DNA from: an uncultured Verrucomicrobiota bacterium
GTDB lineage: Bacteria > Verrucomicrobiota > Kiritimatiellia > RFP12 > UBA3636
DNA: 47,058 nucleotides
Assembly (NCBI GenBank): GCA_947169825.1
Contig: CAMVRE010000006.1
Span: 1 to 47,058 of the forward strand
Direction of reading: 5' to 3'
Position 1 is the stretch's first letter. Every line of letters starts with the position of its first letter. Of the stretch, positions 28,694 through 41,465 are shown piece after piece. The notes under the pieces are model-generated. The model ran no database searches and was not told where the DNA came from. It saw only the letters and a list, made by a program, of their open reading frames with translations. The position numbers and the translations under genes are program-made.

Positions 28694-29083
28694 TCAAGAC
28701 CGAAGGATGTCGGATTTCCCACACGCCTCGACGATTCGCCGAACTTCGCTCGGGCTGAACGGAAGAACCTCGGAGATGTCGATTCCGCGCGGAATGAAAT
28801 CCGAACGCATCTTGGCGTTGTAATTGAGGGAATGAGTGATCGCCTCGATCGAGTGGATGTTCTGCTCGTTCCACCAAACGGCGAGATCCTCGACAAGGCG
28901 GTGCAGTTTTCCCTTGCGGAGTATGCGCAGCATCCATTCTTCCCGCCTTGCGGATTGCAGGTGTTGTTCCAATGACGGATTGTAGTCGATGCAGTTCTGC
29001 GGCCTCGCAGCGGCGGGCTGTGCCCGCCGCGCATCGGCCGATTGCTCGCGGCTTCGCCGCTCGGTGGTTGTTTTTGCGGTCAT
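28694..29083 (-). CDS. Hypothetical protein (129 aa) with repeat-derived N-terminus
   Basis: ORF after promoter TTGAAA-N17-TAGACT at 29229-29257; N-term TERRSREQSADARRAQPAAA encoded by dispersed repeat. Confidence 0.5.
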   Translation of the reverse strand: MTAKTTTERRSREQSADARRAQPAAARPQNCIDYNPSLEQHLQSARREEWMLRILRKGKLHRLVEDLAVWWNEQNIHSIEAITHSLNYNAKMRSDFIPRGIDISEVLPFSPSEVRRIVEACGKSDILRS

Positions 29084-29535
29084 GTTCCAGAGAAGAAATA
29101 GCCCCCGTCGACGAAACCGCGCGGCACCTTCACGAGACGGTTCCTCGGGGGGCGTATCCGTTCCACGCGACAGTACCGCTAGTCGTATCCCTGAGGTAAT
29201 GGAACGGACCGAAAAGTCCAACGCCCATAGTCTACCCGCCGGGCGCGGCGTTTTCAACCGGCGGCTTCGCAAGGCGTGGCGGGGTCTGTTCCCCGCCACG
29301 CCCGCATCGGCCGAGCGCTCGCGGCTTTGCCGCTTGGAGAGGACGACGGGACGACGGACTGACGTGACGACGAGAAATCGCGCCTCCTATTCCGAAGGAT
29401 CGAGGATGCGTCTCCCATCGTCTTGTCGTCTCGTCGTCCTGAAACCAGGCGGCGCAGCCGCCACCAAAAACAAACTCCGCGGACTCCGCGGCTCTGCGCG
29501 AGATTCCGGAGCAGGGCTCTGCGCTCTCTGCGTGG

Positions 29536-30456
29536 CTAAGGCCGGTTCTTGTTGCTTTCCACAAGGGCCGCGACCTTGTCGGCCAGCGACTTGATTTCCT
29601 CGGCGGTGGCGGGGGTCCCTCCCTTGATGATGTCGGGCCAGATCTGGTAAAGATGGATGGCGGTGTCGGCCAGCCGCTCCAGGGCGGAACGGTTGTTGCG
29701 GACGAAGTTGCGCAGCCGGCCGAGGTCGCCTTCGCCCAGCTCGCCGGCCGGGCTTTCCGGGGAGAGGTTCCCGTCCAGGTCCATCCATCCCACGGAATCC
29801 GGCTTCAGCTCGTCGGACGCGTCCAGCTGGAAGGCGATCCGGTTCGCCGGGCCCCGGCGCTCGTAGGCCCGGGACTCGTCGATCCAGATTTGCATGGGAA
29901 GGAGCGTTTCCTTCTTCCATTTGACGGCCATGTCCTCCCCGATATGCCGTTCGCCTTCGTCCGGCGATTCCACGACGGCTCCCGTTCCACGCGCGCGAAG
30001 CAGAATCCACTTGCGGAACCATTCCGGTTCGTTGGCGACGTTGTCGGCGAGTTCCTTGATCTTGCGCTTGCCGAGCCGCGCGTCCAGGACGGCGAGCAGC
30101 CGGATGAAGTAGTTCTCGTGCGCGATCGCCTCCTCGATGGACAGCACGTTCAGGTACTGGTGGATGTACCCGGTGGCGGGTCTTCCCCATTCGCATGCGA
30201 CCCACCCCGTTTCCCGTATGATCTCCTCGTCGGGAGGCATGGGATGTTTTCCGTATTTTTCACGGAAGAACATCGGATTCGAGCAGAACCACGGCGTTCC
30301 GTCGACGAGAATGGAGAGCACGTGCATCGTGGATCCTCCCCACCACGGCTTCTCCTTGCACTTCTTGGTCCGGTACACGTCGTAATGGTAGCTGACGCGG
30401 CCTTTGAGCCCTTCCGCGAGCCGGCTTTCCAACGCTTGCTTGGTCTTGCTCCACAT
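29536..30456 (-). CDS. SF0329-family-like protein
   Basis: MWSKTKQALESRLAEGLKGRVSYHYDVYR...RLLAVLDARLGKRKIKELA...EWFRKWILLRARG. Confidence 0.6.
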   Translation of the reverse strand: MWSKTKQALESRLAEGLKGRVSYHYDVYRTKKCKEKPWWGGSTMHVLSILVDGTPWFCSNPMFFREKYGKHPMPPDEEIIRETGWVACEWGRPATGYIHQYLNVLSIEEAIAHENYFIRLLAVLDARLGKRKIKELADNVANEPEWFRKWILLRARGTGAVVESPDEGERHIGEDMAVKWKKETLLPMQIWIDESRAYERRGPANRIAFQLDASDELKPDSVGWMDLDGNLSPESPAGELGEGDLGRLRNFVRNNRSALERLADTAIHLYQIWPDIIKGGTPATAEEIKSLADKVAALVESNKNRP

Positions 30457-30607
30457 TTCGTGTTCTCTTTCTTTTTCTCGTCTTCGCGGGTTGTGGCGGA
30501 ATTCTGATTCGAAGGAAAATGGGGGGGCGGGAGGACAGTGGCAGACCGTTATCCGGGCATTCGGACCGGCCTAGAGCGCATAACCTCCGCCGCCCCCGGC
30601 GCGCGTC

Positions 30608-30674
30608 GGCTCCAATGCCGGACAGGACGCGCGCCGTTGATGGAAGTCTACCCGCCGAGCGCGGCATTTTCAAC
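30608..30674 (-). promoter_or_regulatory. Second copy of promoter/leader block
   Basis: 50 bp identical to 28613-28662. Confidence 0.8.
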
Positions 30675-31445
30675 TCCCGCCTGACGGCCTCGCAGGGCGT
30701 GGCGGAAACCGCCCCGCCCGCATCGGCCGAGCGCTCGCGGCTTCGGCGGTGGCGCCTCGCAATCCCCGGCCGCGGGCCGTCGGTCCGCGAACTGCGGCTG
30801 TCCGTCCAGGAGGAACTTCCAGTCGGCGTTCCGCAGTTTCGACCAGTCGCAACGATCCGCGAACCGAGGCTGATAGCGCAGGAGGAGGGCCCAATCGGAC
30901 CCCGTGAAACGGTCCCACGGACACCGGTCGGCGTATTCCGGCCGACTGGAGGCCAGCACGACGTAATCGGCGGGTTCCAGCCGGCTCCAGTCGCATCGGG
31001 ATTCCAGCTCCGGGCGCTCCTCCAGAATCAGGGCCCAGTCGAAACCGGTGAACCGGGCTTCGACGGATTCCGGCAGCCTGTCGACGAAGTGCGGCTTCTT
31101 CCGCAGCAGCGACACCCAGTCCTCGGACCGGAGCCTGTCCCATTCGCACCACCGGGCGAACCGGTCGTCGGCCTGGAGCATCACGCTCCAGTCGTTCCCG
31201 TCCAGTTTCTCCCGCGGGAATGTCCCGTTTTCGGCGGCGCCGGGCGTCGTCATGGCCTTCCCGGCGCGGACCGTGAGCTCGCTGTCGGCGTCGAAATCGT
31301 AGAGCACCGCATGCAAAAACCTCACTTCCGGAAGGAACTTGTGGTCATCCGGAAAGGATTGGAAGCGCTGCACGTCGCGAGGGTCCGTGCAGGGGCTGCG
31401 GAAAACGGTGTCCGCCGGGACGGTCGTGGATTCGGTGTCGTTCAT
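30648..31445 (-). CDS. Protein with 24-aa DW repeats
   Basis: CDWSRLEPADYVVLASSRPEYADR CPWDRFTGSDWALLLRYQPRFADR CDWSKLRNADWKFLLDGQPQFADR; C-terminus runs into a dispersed repeat. Confidence 0.75.
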   Translation of the reverse strand: MNDTESTTVPADTVFRSPCTDPRDVQRFQSFPDDHKFLPEVRFLHAVLYDFDADSELTVRAGKAMTTPGAAENGTFPREKLDGNDWSVMLQADDRFARWCEWDRLRSEDWVSLLRKKPHFVDRLPESVEARFTGFDWALILEERPELESRCDWSRLEPADYVVLASSRPEYADRCPWDRFTGSDWALLLRYQPRFADRCDWSKLRNADWKFLLDGQPQFADRRPAAGDCEAPPPKPRALGRCGRGGFRHALRGRQAGVENAALGG

Positions 31446-31471
31446 GGTCGTTTGTCTTGAAAGAGAGTGAC

Positions 31472-32260
31472 TCAGTTCAACGTCGTTTCGACGTCCAGGA
31501 CCTCCGCCGCCTCGGCGCGATTCAAAAGTCCGGCAAGGGCGCGGGTGTCGACTCCCTTGTCCCGGAAAGCCTCCAAGGTTCGCTTGCAACCCTCGTAGGC
31601 GGCGATTCCTTCGCGGATCGTGTCGGCGTTGTCGCGAAAGGCGAAGCATTCGAGGAAGTCGGCAAGGTCGGTTGTCTCTTCGCAGGCCATCGCGTCGTGG
31701 GCGATACAGAGCCAGACATCCCCGCCTTTCGGCTCGTTGCAGGACTGGTAGTTGGTGCGGTAGACGAGTTCGCCATCCATGTAGAGGGAAACATCCCAGA
31801 CCTTGTGGTTGGGCGTGAACTTCCGGATGCCGGCATCCGCGTTTTCCTTCGCCTCCACCCGGAACCGCTTCACGGTTTCGGCGAGGGCTTTCCCGTTGTC
31901 GAGGGACTCGAGAGGGGGGATTTCGTGGGACATGGATGGCTTTTCCTTGGTTTGTCGAGGAAGAGGGTTGTCGGCATCATCGCAACGATGCAAAGAGACG
32001 CTAGAAGTCCTTGCGGCTAGGTCTAGGTAGTGCATGACCGCAAGGCCCTTTCGGCTACGGCAGAGGGTGGAGCCGATGGACTCGTCTAACGCCTCCCGGA
32101 ACTTGAACTTGGAGTGGAACATGACGATTTTGTCCGCAAGGTCCGTCATTTGCCTCTCGGTTTCGAATTCGGATTCTGGATACCTGACAAACTCTTCCAT
32201 AGCCTTCATCGGGTCGGTTTCCGCGAGGTCCATCAATTCTTTGTAGCGTTCTGTAGTCAT
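31472..32260 (-). CDS. Hypothetical protein (262 aa); may be two genes (second from ATG at 31933)
   Basis: Start 32260 lies ~19 nt after CTGACA-N17-TATACT; internal MSHEIPPLES start. Confidence 0.55.
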   Translation of the reverse strand: MTTERYKELMDLAETDPMKAMEEFVRYPESEFETERQMTDLADKIVMFHSKFKFREALDESIGSTLCRSRKGLAVMHYLDLAARTSSVSLHRCDDADNPLPRQTKEKPSMSHEIPPLESLDNGKALAETVKRFRVEAKENADAGIRKFTPNHKVWDVSLYMDGELVYRTNYQSCNEPKGGDVWLCIAHDAMACEETTDLADFLECFAFRDNADTIREGIAAYEGCKRTLEAFRDKGVDTRALAGLLNRAEAAEVLDVETTLN

Positions 32261-32382
32261 TGTTGATTAGTTCCTTTCCAACCATAGTATATCAATCCGG
32301 TTTGAAAATGTCAGCGGAATTTTCGCGTGATTCTTGATTTTCTCGAAAACACCCTCGTAGAGGAGTGTTTCTTATGGCGGGC

Positions 32383-32565
32383 GTGGCGGAGTCTCCACCC
32401 CGCCACGAAGGGTATTGATCGGCCGCGCGCCATACAGCGAAAATTCACGCGAAAATCCGCTTTGGAAGAAGCAAAAGTCGCAAATTTCACGCACGGTGAA
32501 ATCGAAATCGAAAGCCGCGGCGGGGTTGCTTTCGCTACGGGGAGTCCGGGAGTTTCGGAGCCGGC
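32383..32565. repeat. ~180-bp dispersed repeat, copy 2
   Basis: See 28345-28532. Confidence 0.9.
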
Positions 32566-33497
32566 GTTTCGCCTGCGGCGGCGGCCTCCTCGACGGCGGC
32601 GAGGAAGATGCCGCGGGCGGAGGAGAGCAGACGCCGTCCGAGGACGGCCTCCGCGGCGCGGACGATCCGATCCTGGCGGACGCGGAGAAGGCGGAGCGGA
32701 TCGATTCCGTCGCGGATGGCGCGTTTCTCGGCAAGAAAGGCCCGGTAGTCGGCGAGTGGCATCTCCCCGCGCTTGAACCGCGTCTTCGGGCTCGGTTCTC
32801 CCGGACGTCCGAGCAGCGCCGTGCGCCGGGCTTCGGCCTCGGCGACGAGGCGCTGCTCGTCGGCCAGGGCCTCCGCTCGGGCCGCGAGGGCGCGGGCGAT
32901 CGCCTCCGGCGTTGTGCAGCACGCGCGAAGCCGCGCCGCCTCGACGGCGGCGGGCGGATGTCCGGTTAGCACGGGAGGCCGGACGCGCGCGGCCGCGAGC
33001 GACGCCGCCTCGAGCGGATGCGCCGGGTCGAGCAGGTCGGCGTCGCGAAGGGCGCGAAGGTGCGCGATCGCGGCGGCGAACGGAATTCCCGGCGGCGTGG
33101 CGGCGTCCGCTTCCGCGGCGCGGCGGCAGGCGTCCTGAACGGCCCAGAACCGCTTGATGCCCTCGTATCCCTCGCACTCGACGTCCGTGTCGCGGCAGAA
33201 GGGGCAGAACCGGTGAATGCGCACGATGAGATGGCTTGTGCCGCCCGCCGAGGCGTGGAGGAACAGCCGTCTGGAGCCGCAACGCCGGCAGGGTCGGTAC
33301 GACGCGGGGTCGTCCCAGACGCGGAAAAGTCCGGCGAGGGTCAGCGTCCCGGAGTCGGGCGCATCGCGTTTCTGCGGCATGCGCGCACGGCCGAAGGGGC
33401 CCGCCGCCGGGCCTTCGATGCGGACGTTGGGGAGGGCGGGGTCCGCCTCGACGGCGGCGCGCGTGAAGAAGAGGGTTTCGGCGAAGTCGGAAACCAT
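32535..33497 (-). CDS. Zinc-ribbon hypothetical protein, tandem paralogue B
   Basis: CRRCGSRRLFLHA...RFCPFC; LRALRDADLLDPAHPLEA shared with the neighbour. Confidence 0.75.
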   Translation of the reverse strand: MVSDFAETLFFTRAAVEADPALPNVRIEGPAAGPFGRARMPQKRDAPDSGTLTLAGLFRVWDDPASYRPCRRCGSRRLFLHASAGGTSHLIVRIHRFCPFCRDTDVECEGYEGIKRFWAVQDACRRAAEADAATPPGIPFAAAIAHLRALRDADLLDPAHPLEAASLAAARVRPPVLTGHPPAAVEAARLRACCTTPEAIARALAARAEALADEQRLVAEAEARRTALLGRPGEPSPKTRFKRGEMPLADYRAFLAEKRAIRDGIDPLRLLRVRQDRIVRAAEAVLGRRLLSSARGIFLAAVEEAAAAGETPAPKLPDSP

Positions 33498-33503
33498 GGA
33501 GAA

Positions 33504-33538
33504 GGTTGGTGGTTAGTGATTAGTGGTTAGTGGTTGGG
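33504..33538. repeat. Heptamer microsatellite (GGTTRGT)x5 between tandem paralogues
   Basis: ggttggt ggttagt gattagt ggttagt ggttggg. Confidence 0.9.
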
Positions 33539-34502
33539 CGGAGTCCTCCACGGCTTCGAGGAAGACGCGCTTTTCGTTGGAGAGGAGGGGGCGGCCGAGC
33601 TCCTCCTCCAGCGCGGCGGAGACCTCGTCGGCGCGGATCGCGGCGTTCCATTCGGGTCTGAGATCGTCCGCGAGCTCGCGCTTGCGCTCTTGAATGGCGC
33701 GGTATTCCTCTTGCGTGATTTCGCCGCGCCACAGGCGCACCTTCGGGCCGTCCGCGCCGGGGGGCGCGCGGAGGGAGGCGAGCTCCGCGGCCACCGCCTT
33801 GCAGCCCTCCTCGTGCCGCGCGAGGACTTCATGGAGGAGCTTCCGCGCGACGGCGAGGCGTTCGGGCGTCACGAGCTCCGCGCGGATGCGGGCGTCGCGG
33901 ACGGCGTCCGCGCGCCGGCGCGCCGCCTCCGCGAGGAGCGCGAGCGGGCCGTCGTTCCGGAATGGGCGGTCCGCGGCGGCCGATGCGAGCGATTCGGCCT
34001 CGAGCGGATGGGCGGGGTCGAGCAGGTCCGCGTCGCGCAGCGCGCGGAGCCGCGCCACGGCTTCCGCGAACGGAAGTCCTCCGGGCGGATCGGACGAAAC
34101 CTCCCCGCGGATGGCGCGGACGGCGCGCGAGACGGGACCGAAGAGCTCCCGGCCCTTCGTAAGGCCGTCGAACCGGATTTCGTCGTTGCGGCCGCAGAAC
34201 GGGCAGTGCCAGGCCGCCCGGAAATGCCAGTGGAGCATGCCGCATCCGCCGCCGTGCAGGAACAGCGCCGGGGTGCGGCAGTGCGGGCAGTCGTGCGCGA
34301 CGGCCGGCTCGTTCCAGAAGCGAAGAAGCCGGGCGAACGTCAGGGGCGGGGCGTCCTTGTCCCCCTCTAACGGCCGGCCGTTGCTGCGAAGCTTCCCCCA
34401 ATCCGCGAACTCGCCGGCGAGGCGGGCGCGGGCGAGGCGGCGGTCGCGCAGGACGGCGGCGCGGGTGAAGAAGAGAAGGTCGGCGAAGAATTCGCGCGTC
34501 AT
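33513..34502 (-). CDS. Zinc-ribbon hypothetical protein, tandem paralogue A
   Basis: CPHCRTPALFLHGGG...WHCPFC; LRALRDADLLDPAHPLEAESLA. Confidence 0.75.
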   Translation of the reverse strand: MTREFFADLLFFTRAAVLRDRRLARARLAGEFADWGKLRSNGRPLEGDKDAPPLTFARLLRFWNEPAVAHDCPHCRTPALFLHGGGCGMLHWHFRAAWHCPFCGRNDEIRFDGLTKGRELFGPVSRAVRAIRGEVSSDPPGGLPFAEAVARLRALRDADLLDPAHPLEAESLASAAADRPFRNDGPLALLAEAARRRADAVRDARIRAELVTPERLAVARKLLHEVLARHEEGCKAVAAELASLRAPPGADGPKVRLWRGEITQEEYRAIQERKRELADDLRPEWNAAIRADEVSAALEEELGRPLLSNEKRVFLEAVEDSAQPLTTNH

Positions 34503-34512
34503 GGTCGGGAAG

Positions 34513-35427
34513 CTAGGAGATGGACCCTCCGACGACGTCGCCGTTCTCGTCCAGTTCGTACTGGCCGGCGGACCAGAGGGAGTCCTCCGCGGCGCGGGAG
34601 AGGAGCTCGAGCTCCGCGGCCGTGGCGGGCGGCTCGCCGGCGTGCGAGCAGGCCGCGACCGCAGCGGCGGCGACGGACTCCGCCACGACGGGGTCTGCCC
34701 AGTAGAACCTGTGGTTGGCGCCGCCGCGCGTGCCGGGGGGCGGGAGGACCTCGCGCTCCGAGACGTCGGGGAACGCCTCGCCGAGCGGCTCGGCGAACCA
34801 GTCCTCGGGGCTGCGGAGGGAGAGCGCGGAGACGTCGTCGGGGAGGCGGTCGCCCTTCACTTCCGGCAGGCCGGCGACGGCCTGGATGGGCGCCGCGAAG
34901 GCGTTGAAAATCCGTTCGACGGCGCCCGGGCCGAGACGTCCGCGGGCGGCGGCGGCCTCGCGGCGCTCGGGCATCCCGAAAATCGCGTGGGCGGCGAGCC
35001 TCTCCGGGCGGTTGAAGAGCCCCATCGGCGGGGCGAGCATCACGAGGGACTTCGCCTCGGGGGCGAGGGCGCGCGCGAGCGTCTCGTAGGCGATGGCGGC
35101 GCCGAAGGAGTGGCCGACGAGGACGACCGGCGCGCCGCCGGCCTCGGCGGAGGCGGCGCGGACCGCCTCCGCGACGCGGGCGCGGACGGCGTCGCCCGCG
35201 CGCCCCTCGTAGAAGTCGCGGACGAGGGCGGGCGACTGGAGCGCGAGGTCCATCGTTCCGAACGAGTCGGGGGAGCCGAGGAGGCCGTCCCAGAGGACCT
35301 CCCTCCAGAGGACGGGGGCGCCGAGGCGCGCCTCGACGTTGCGGCGCAGCGCCGCGGAGAAGCCGGGCTGGCGCCCGCCGGGATGGTTGCCGAAGCCGTG
35401 GAGGCAGACGAAGGTTTTCATTTTCAT
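34513..35427 (-). CDS. Alpha/beta hydrolase
   Basis: VCLHGFGNHPGG; VVLVGHSFGAAIAYE nucleophile elbow. Confidence 0.85.
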   Translation of the reverse strand: MKMKTFVCLHGFGNHPGGRQPGFSAALRRNVEARLGAPVLWREVLWDGLLGSPDSFGTMDLALQSPALVRDFYEGRAGDAVRARVAEAVRAASAEAGGAPVVLVGHSFGAAIAYETLARALAPEAKSLVMLAPPMGLFNRPERLAAHAIFGMPERREAAAARGRLGPGAVERIFNAFAAPIQAVAGLPEVKGDRLPDDVSALSLRSPEDWFAEPLGEAFPDVSEREVLPPPGTRGGANHRFYWADPVVAESVAAAAVAACSHAGEPPATAAELELLSRAAEDSLWSAGQYELDENGDVVGGSIS

Positions 35428-35528
35428 GCCTTCATTCTACCGACCCGTTCGCCGCGATTCAACCCCTTCTTGCGAAAGGTGACGGCAACTTGGCAAAGTC
35501 AACGCCCCCTCGGCCGAGCGGAGGGCCG

Positions 35529-39732
<4,204 letters not shown>

Positions 39733-39744
39733 CCCCGTTCCGCG

Positions 39745-41319
39745 CTACGGGCGCGGACGGGCGCGGACGCCCTGGACGGCGAAGCGCGCGCGATGCGCGG
39801 CGAGGCGCTCCAGAAAGTCCCCGTAGTTGCGGCGTTCCGGCGGCGTCCAGAGCGTCTCCGCCAGCGCGCTCGCGCGCGGATAGGCCATGTAGTCGAGGTG
39901 GTCTCGCGTGGCGATGTATTCGGTCCAGAGCTGGCCCTGCGCGCCGAGGACGCGCCTCGCGGCCTCGGGCGGAACCGCCGTGAGGCGCGGGCTGAACGAG
40001 TAGACCTTCGAGAGCGGGATCATCCCGCCGATGGCGAGCGGCTCCTCCGCGACGGGTTCGTCCTGGTAGTAGTCGAAGTAGACGTGCGAGGTCGGCGCGA
40101 GGACGACGTCGTGTCCGGCGCGGACGGTGTCGTTCACGTAGTCCCAGCCCTTCCAGCCGACGCGCCAGCAGGCGATCGCGGCCGAGGGGTCCACGCCGCC
40201 CTCGAGGATCTCGTCCCAGCCGAGGAGACGCCGCCCGCGCGAACGGAAGAACGCGTCGAGCTTCTTCGTGAACCACGCCTGCAGCTGCTCGGGCCTCTTG
40301 AGCCCGCGCTCGGCCATGAGCTCCTGCGCGCGCCGGCTCTCCTCCCATTCGTGGCGCGGGGCCTCGTCGCCGCCGATGTGGAGGAACTTCGAGGGAAAGA
40401 GCTCCATCATCTCGGACCAGACGTCCTTGCAGAACGCGAGCGTGGACTCCTCCATGTTGAGCACGTGCTGCGAGATGCCCCAGGTCGTGCGGACCTCGGG
40501 GTGCGCCCATTCGCCGTTGCCCAGCTCCGGGTAGGAGGCGATCGCGGCGCACATGTGGCCGGGCATGTCGATCTCGGGCACCACGGTCACGCGGCGACGG
40601 GCGGCGAACGCCACGACGCGGCGGATGTCGTCCTGCGTGTAGAACCCGCCGTAGGGGATGCCGTCGAAGCGGTGCGGCCAGTCGTTCATGTGGTTGCCGA
40701 CCATCGTCTCGGCGCGCTTCGACCCGACCTCCGTAAGGCGCGGATACCTGCGGATCTCGACGCGCCAGCCCTGGTCGTCCGTGAGGTGCCAGTGGAAGAC
40801 GTTCATCCGGTGCTGCGCCAGGAGCTCCACGAAGCGGCAGACGTCGTCCGCGGGGAAGAAGTGCCGCGACACGTCGAGCATCAGTCCGCGCCAGCGGCAC
40901 TCGGGCGCGTCCTCGATCCGGACGGCGGGCGCCTCCCACGCGACCCCGGAGCGCGCCCCGGACGCGTAGATCTCCGCGGGAAGCAGCTGCCGCAGCGTCT
41001 GCACGCCGCGCGCGAGCCCCCACGAGGTCGCGGCCTCGAGGCGGACGCCGCCGGGCGCGACGTCGAGCGCGTAGGACTCCGGCAGGAAGCCCGCCTCGTC
41101 CGGCTCCGGGTCGGGCGCGGCCTGCGCGAGCGTGATCGCGCCGGCGCCCTCGCGGACGGGCAGCGCGAATCCGGTGGCGGGGCGCAGATACTCCGCGAGC
41201 AGCTCCGCGATCTCGCGGGCGGTGGAGGGGCCCTCGAAGCCGATGGCGGCGTCGGGGGAAAGGACGAAGGCGCCGTCGCGCCATTCGGCCGAGGCGGGCC
41301 GGGGGATGATCTCTTTCAT
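39745..41319 (-). CDS. GH20 beta-N-acetylhexosaminidase
   Basis: RGLMLDVSRHFFPADDVCRFVELLAQHRMNVFHWHLTDDQGWRVEI; HIGGDEAPRHEWE. Confidence 0.95.
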   Translation of the reverse strand: MKEIIPRPASAEWRDGAFVLSPDAAIGFEGPSTAREIAELLAEYLRPATGFALPVREGAGAITLAQAAPDPEPDEAGFLPESYALDVAPGGVRLEAATSWGLARGVQTLRQLLPAEIYASGARSGVAWEAPAVRIEDAPECRWRGLMLDVSRHFFPADDVCRFVELLAQHRMNVFHWHLTDDQGWRVEIRRYPRLTEVGSKRAETMVGNHMNDWPHRFDGIPYGGFYTQDDIRRVVAFAARRRVTVVPEIDMPGHMCAAIASYPELGNGEWAHPEVRTTWGISQHVLNMEESTLAFCKDVWSEMMELFPSKFLHIGGDEAPRHEWEESRRAQELMAERGLKRPEQLQAWFTKKLDAFFRSRGRRLLGWDEILEGGVDPSAAIACWRVGWKGWDYVNDTVRAGHDVVLAPTSHVYFDYYQDEPVAEEPLAIGGMIPLSKVYSFSPRLTAVPPEAARRVLGAQGQLWTEYIATRDHLDYMAYPRASALAETLWTPPERRNYGDFLERLAAHRARFAVQGVRARPRP

Positions 41320-41465
41320 GGGAAACGGGCGTGGTTGTTGCGGACGCCCTCTGATTCTATCCGACCCGGCCACTCGCGACAAGCGCGGCGCGGGCGGTTG
41401 CCGCGGAGGGCGTGCTTCTGGTAGACTCGCGGCCGTTACCGAAACTCCACCCAGGACCCCGCGAC

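Noticed and set aside
28380-32560. Peptides like FDFTVREICDFCFFQSGFSREFSLY as genes
   Set aside because: They are translations of the ~180-bp dispersed repeat; frames are open only because the repeat lacks stops
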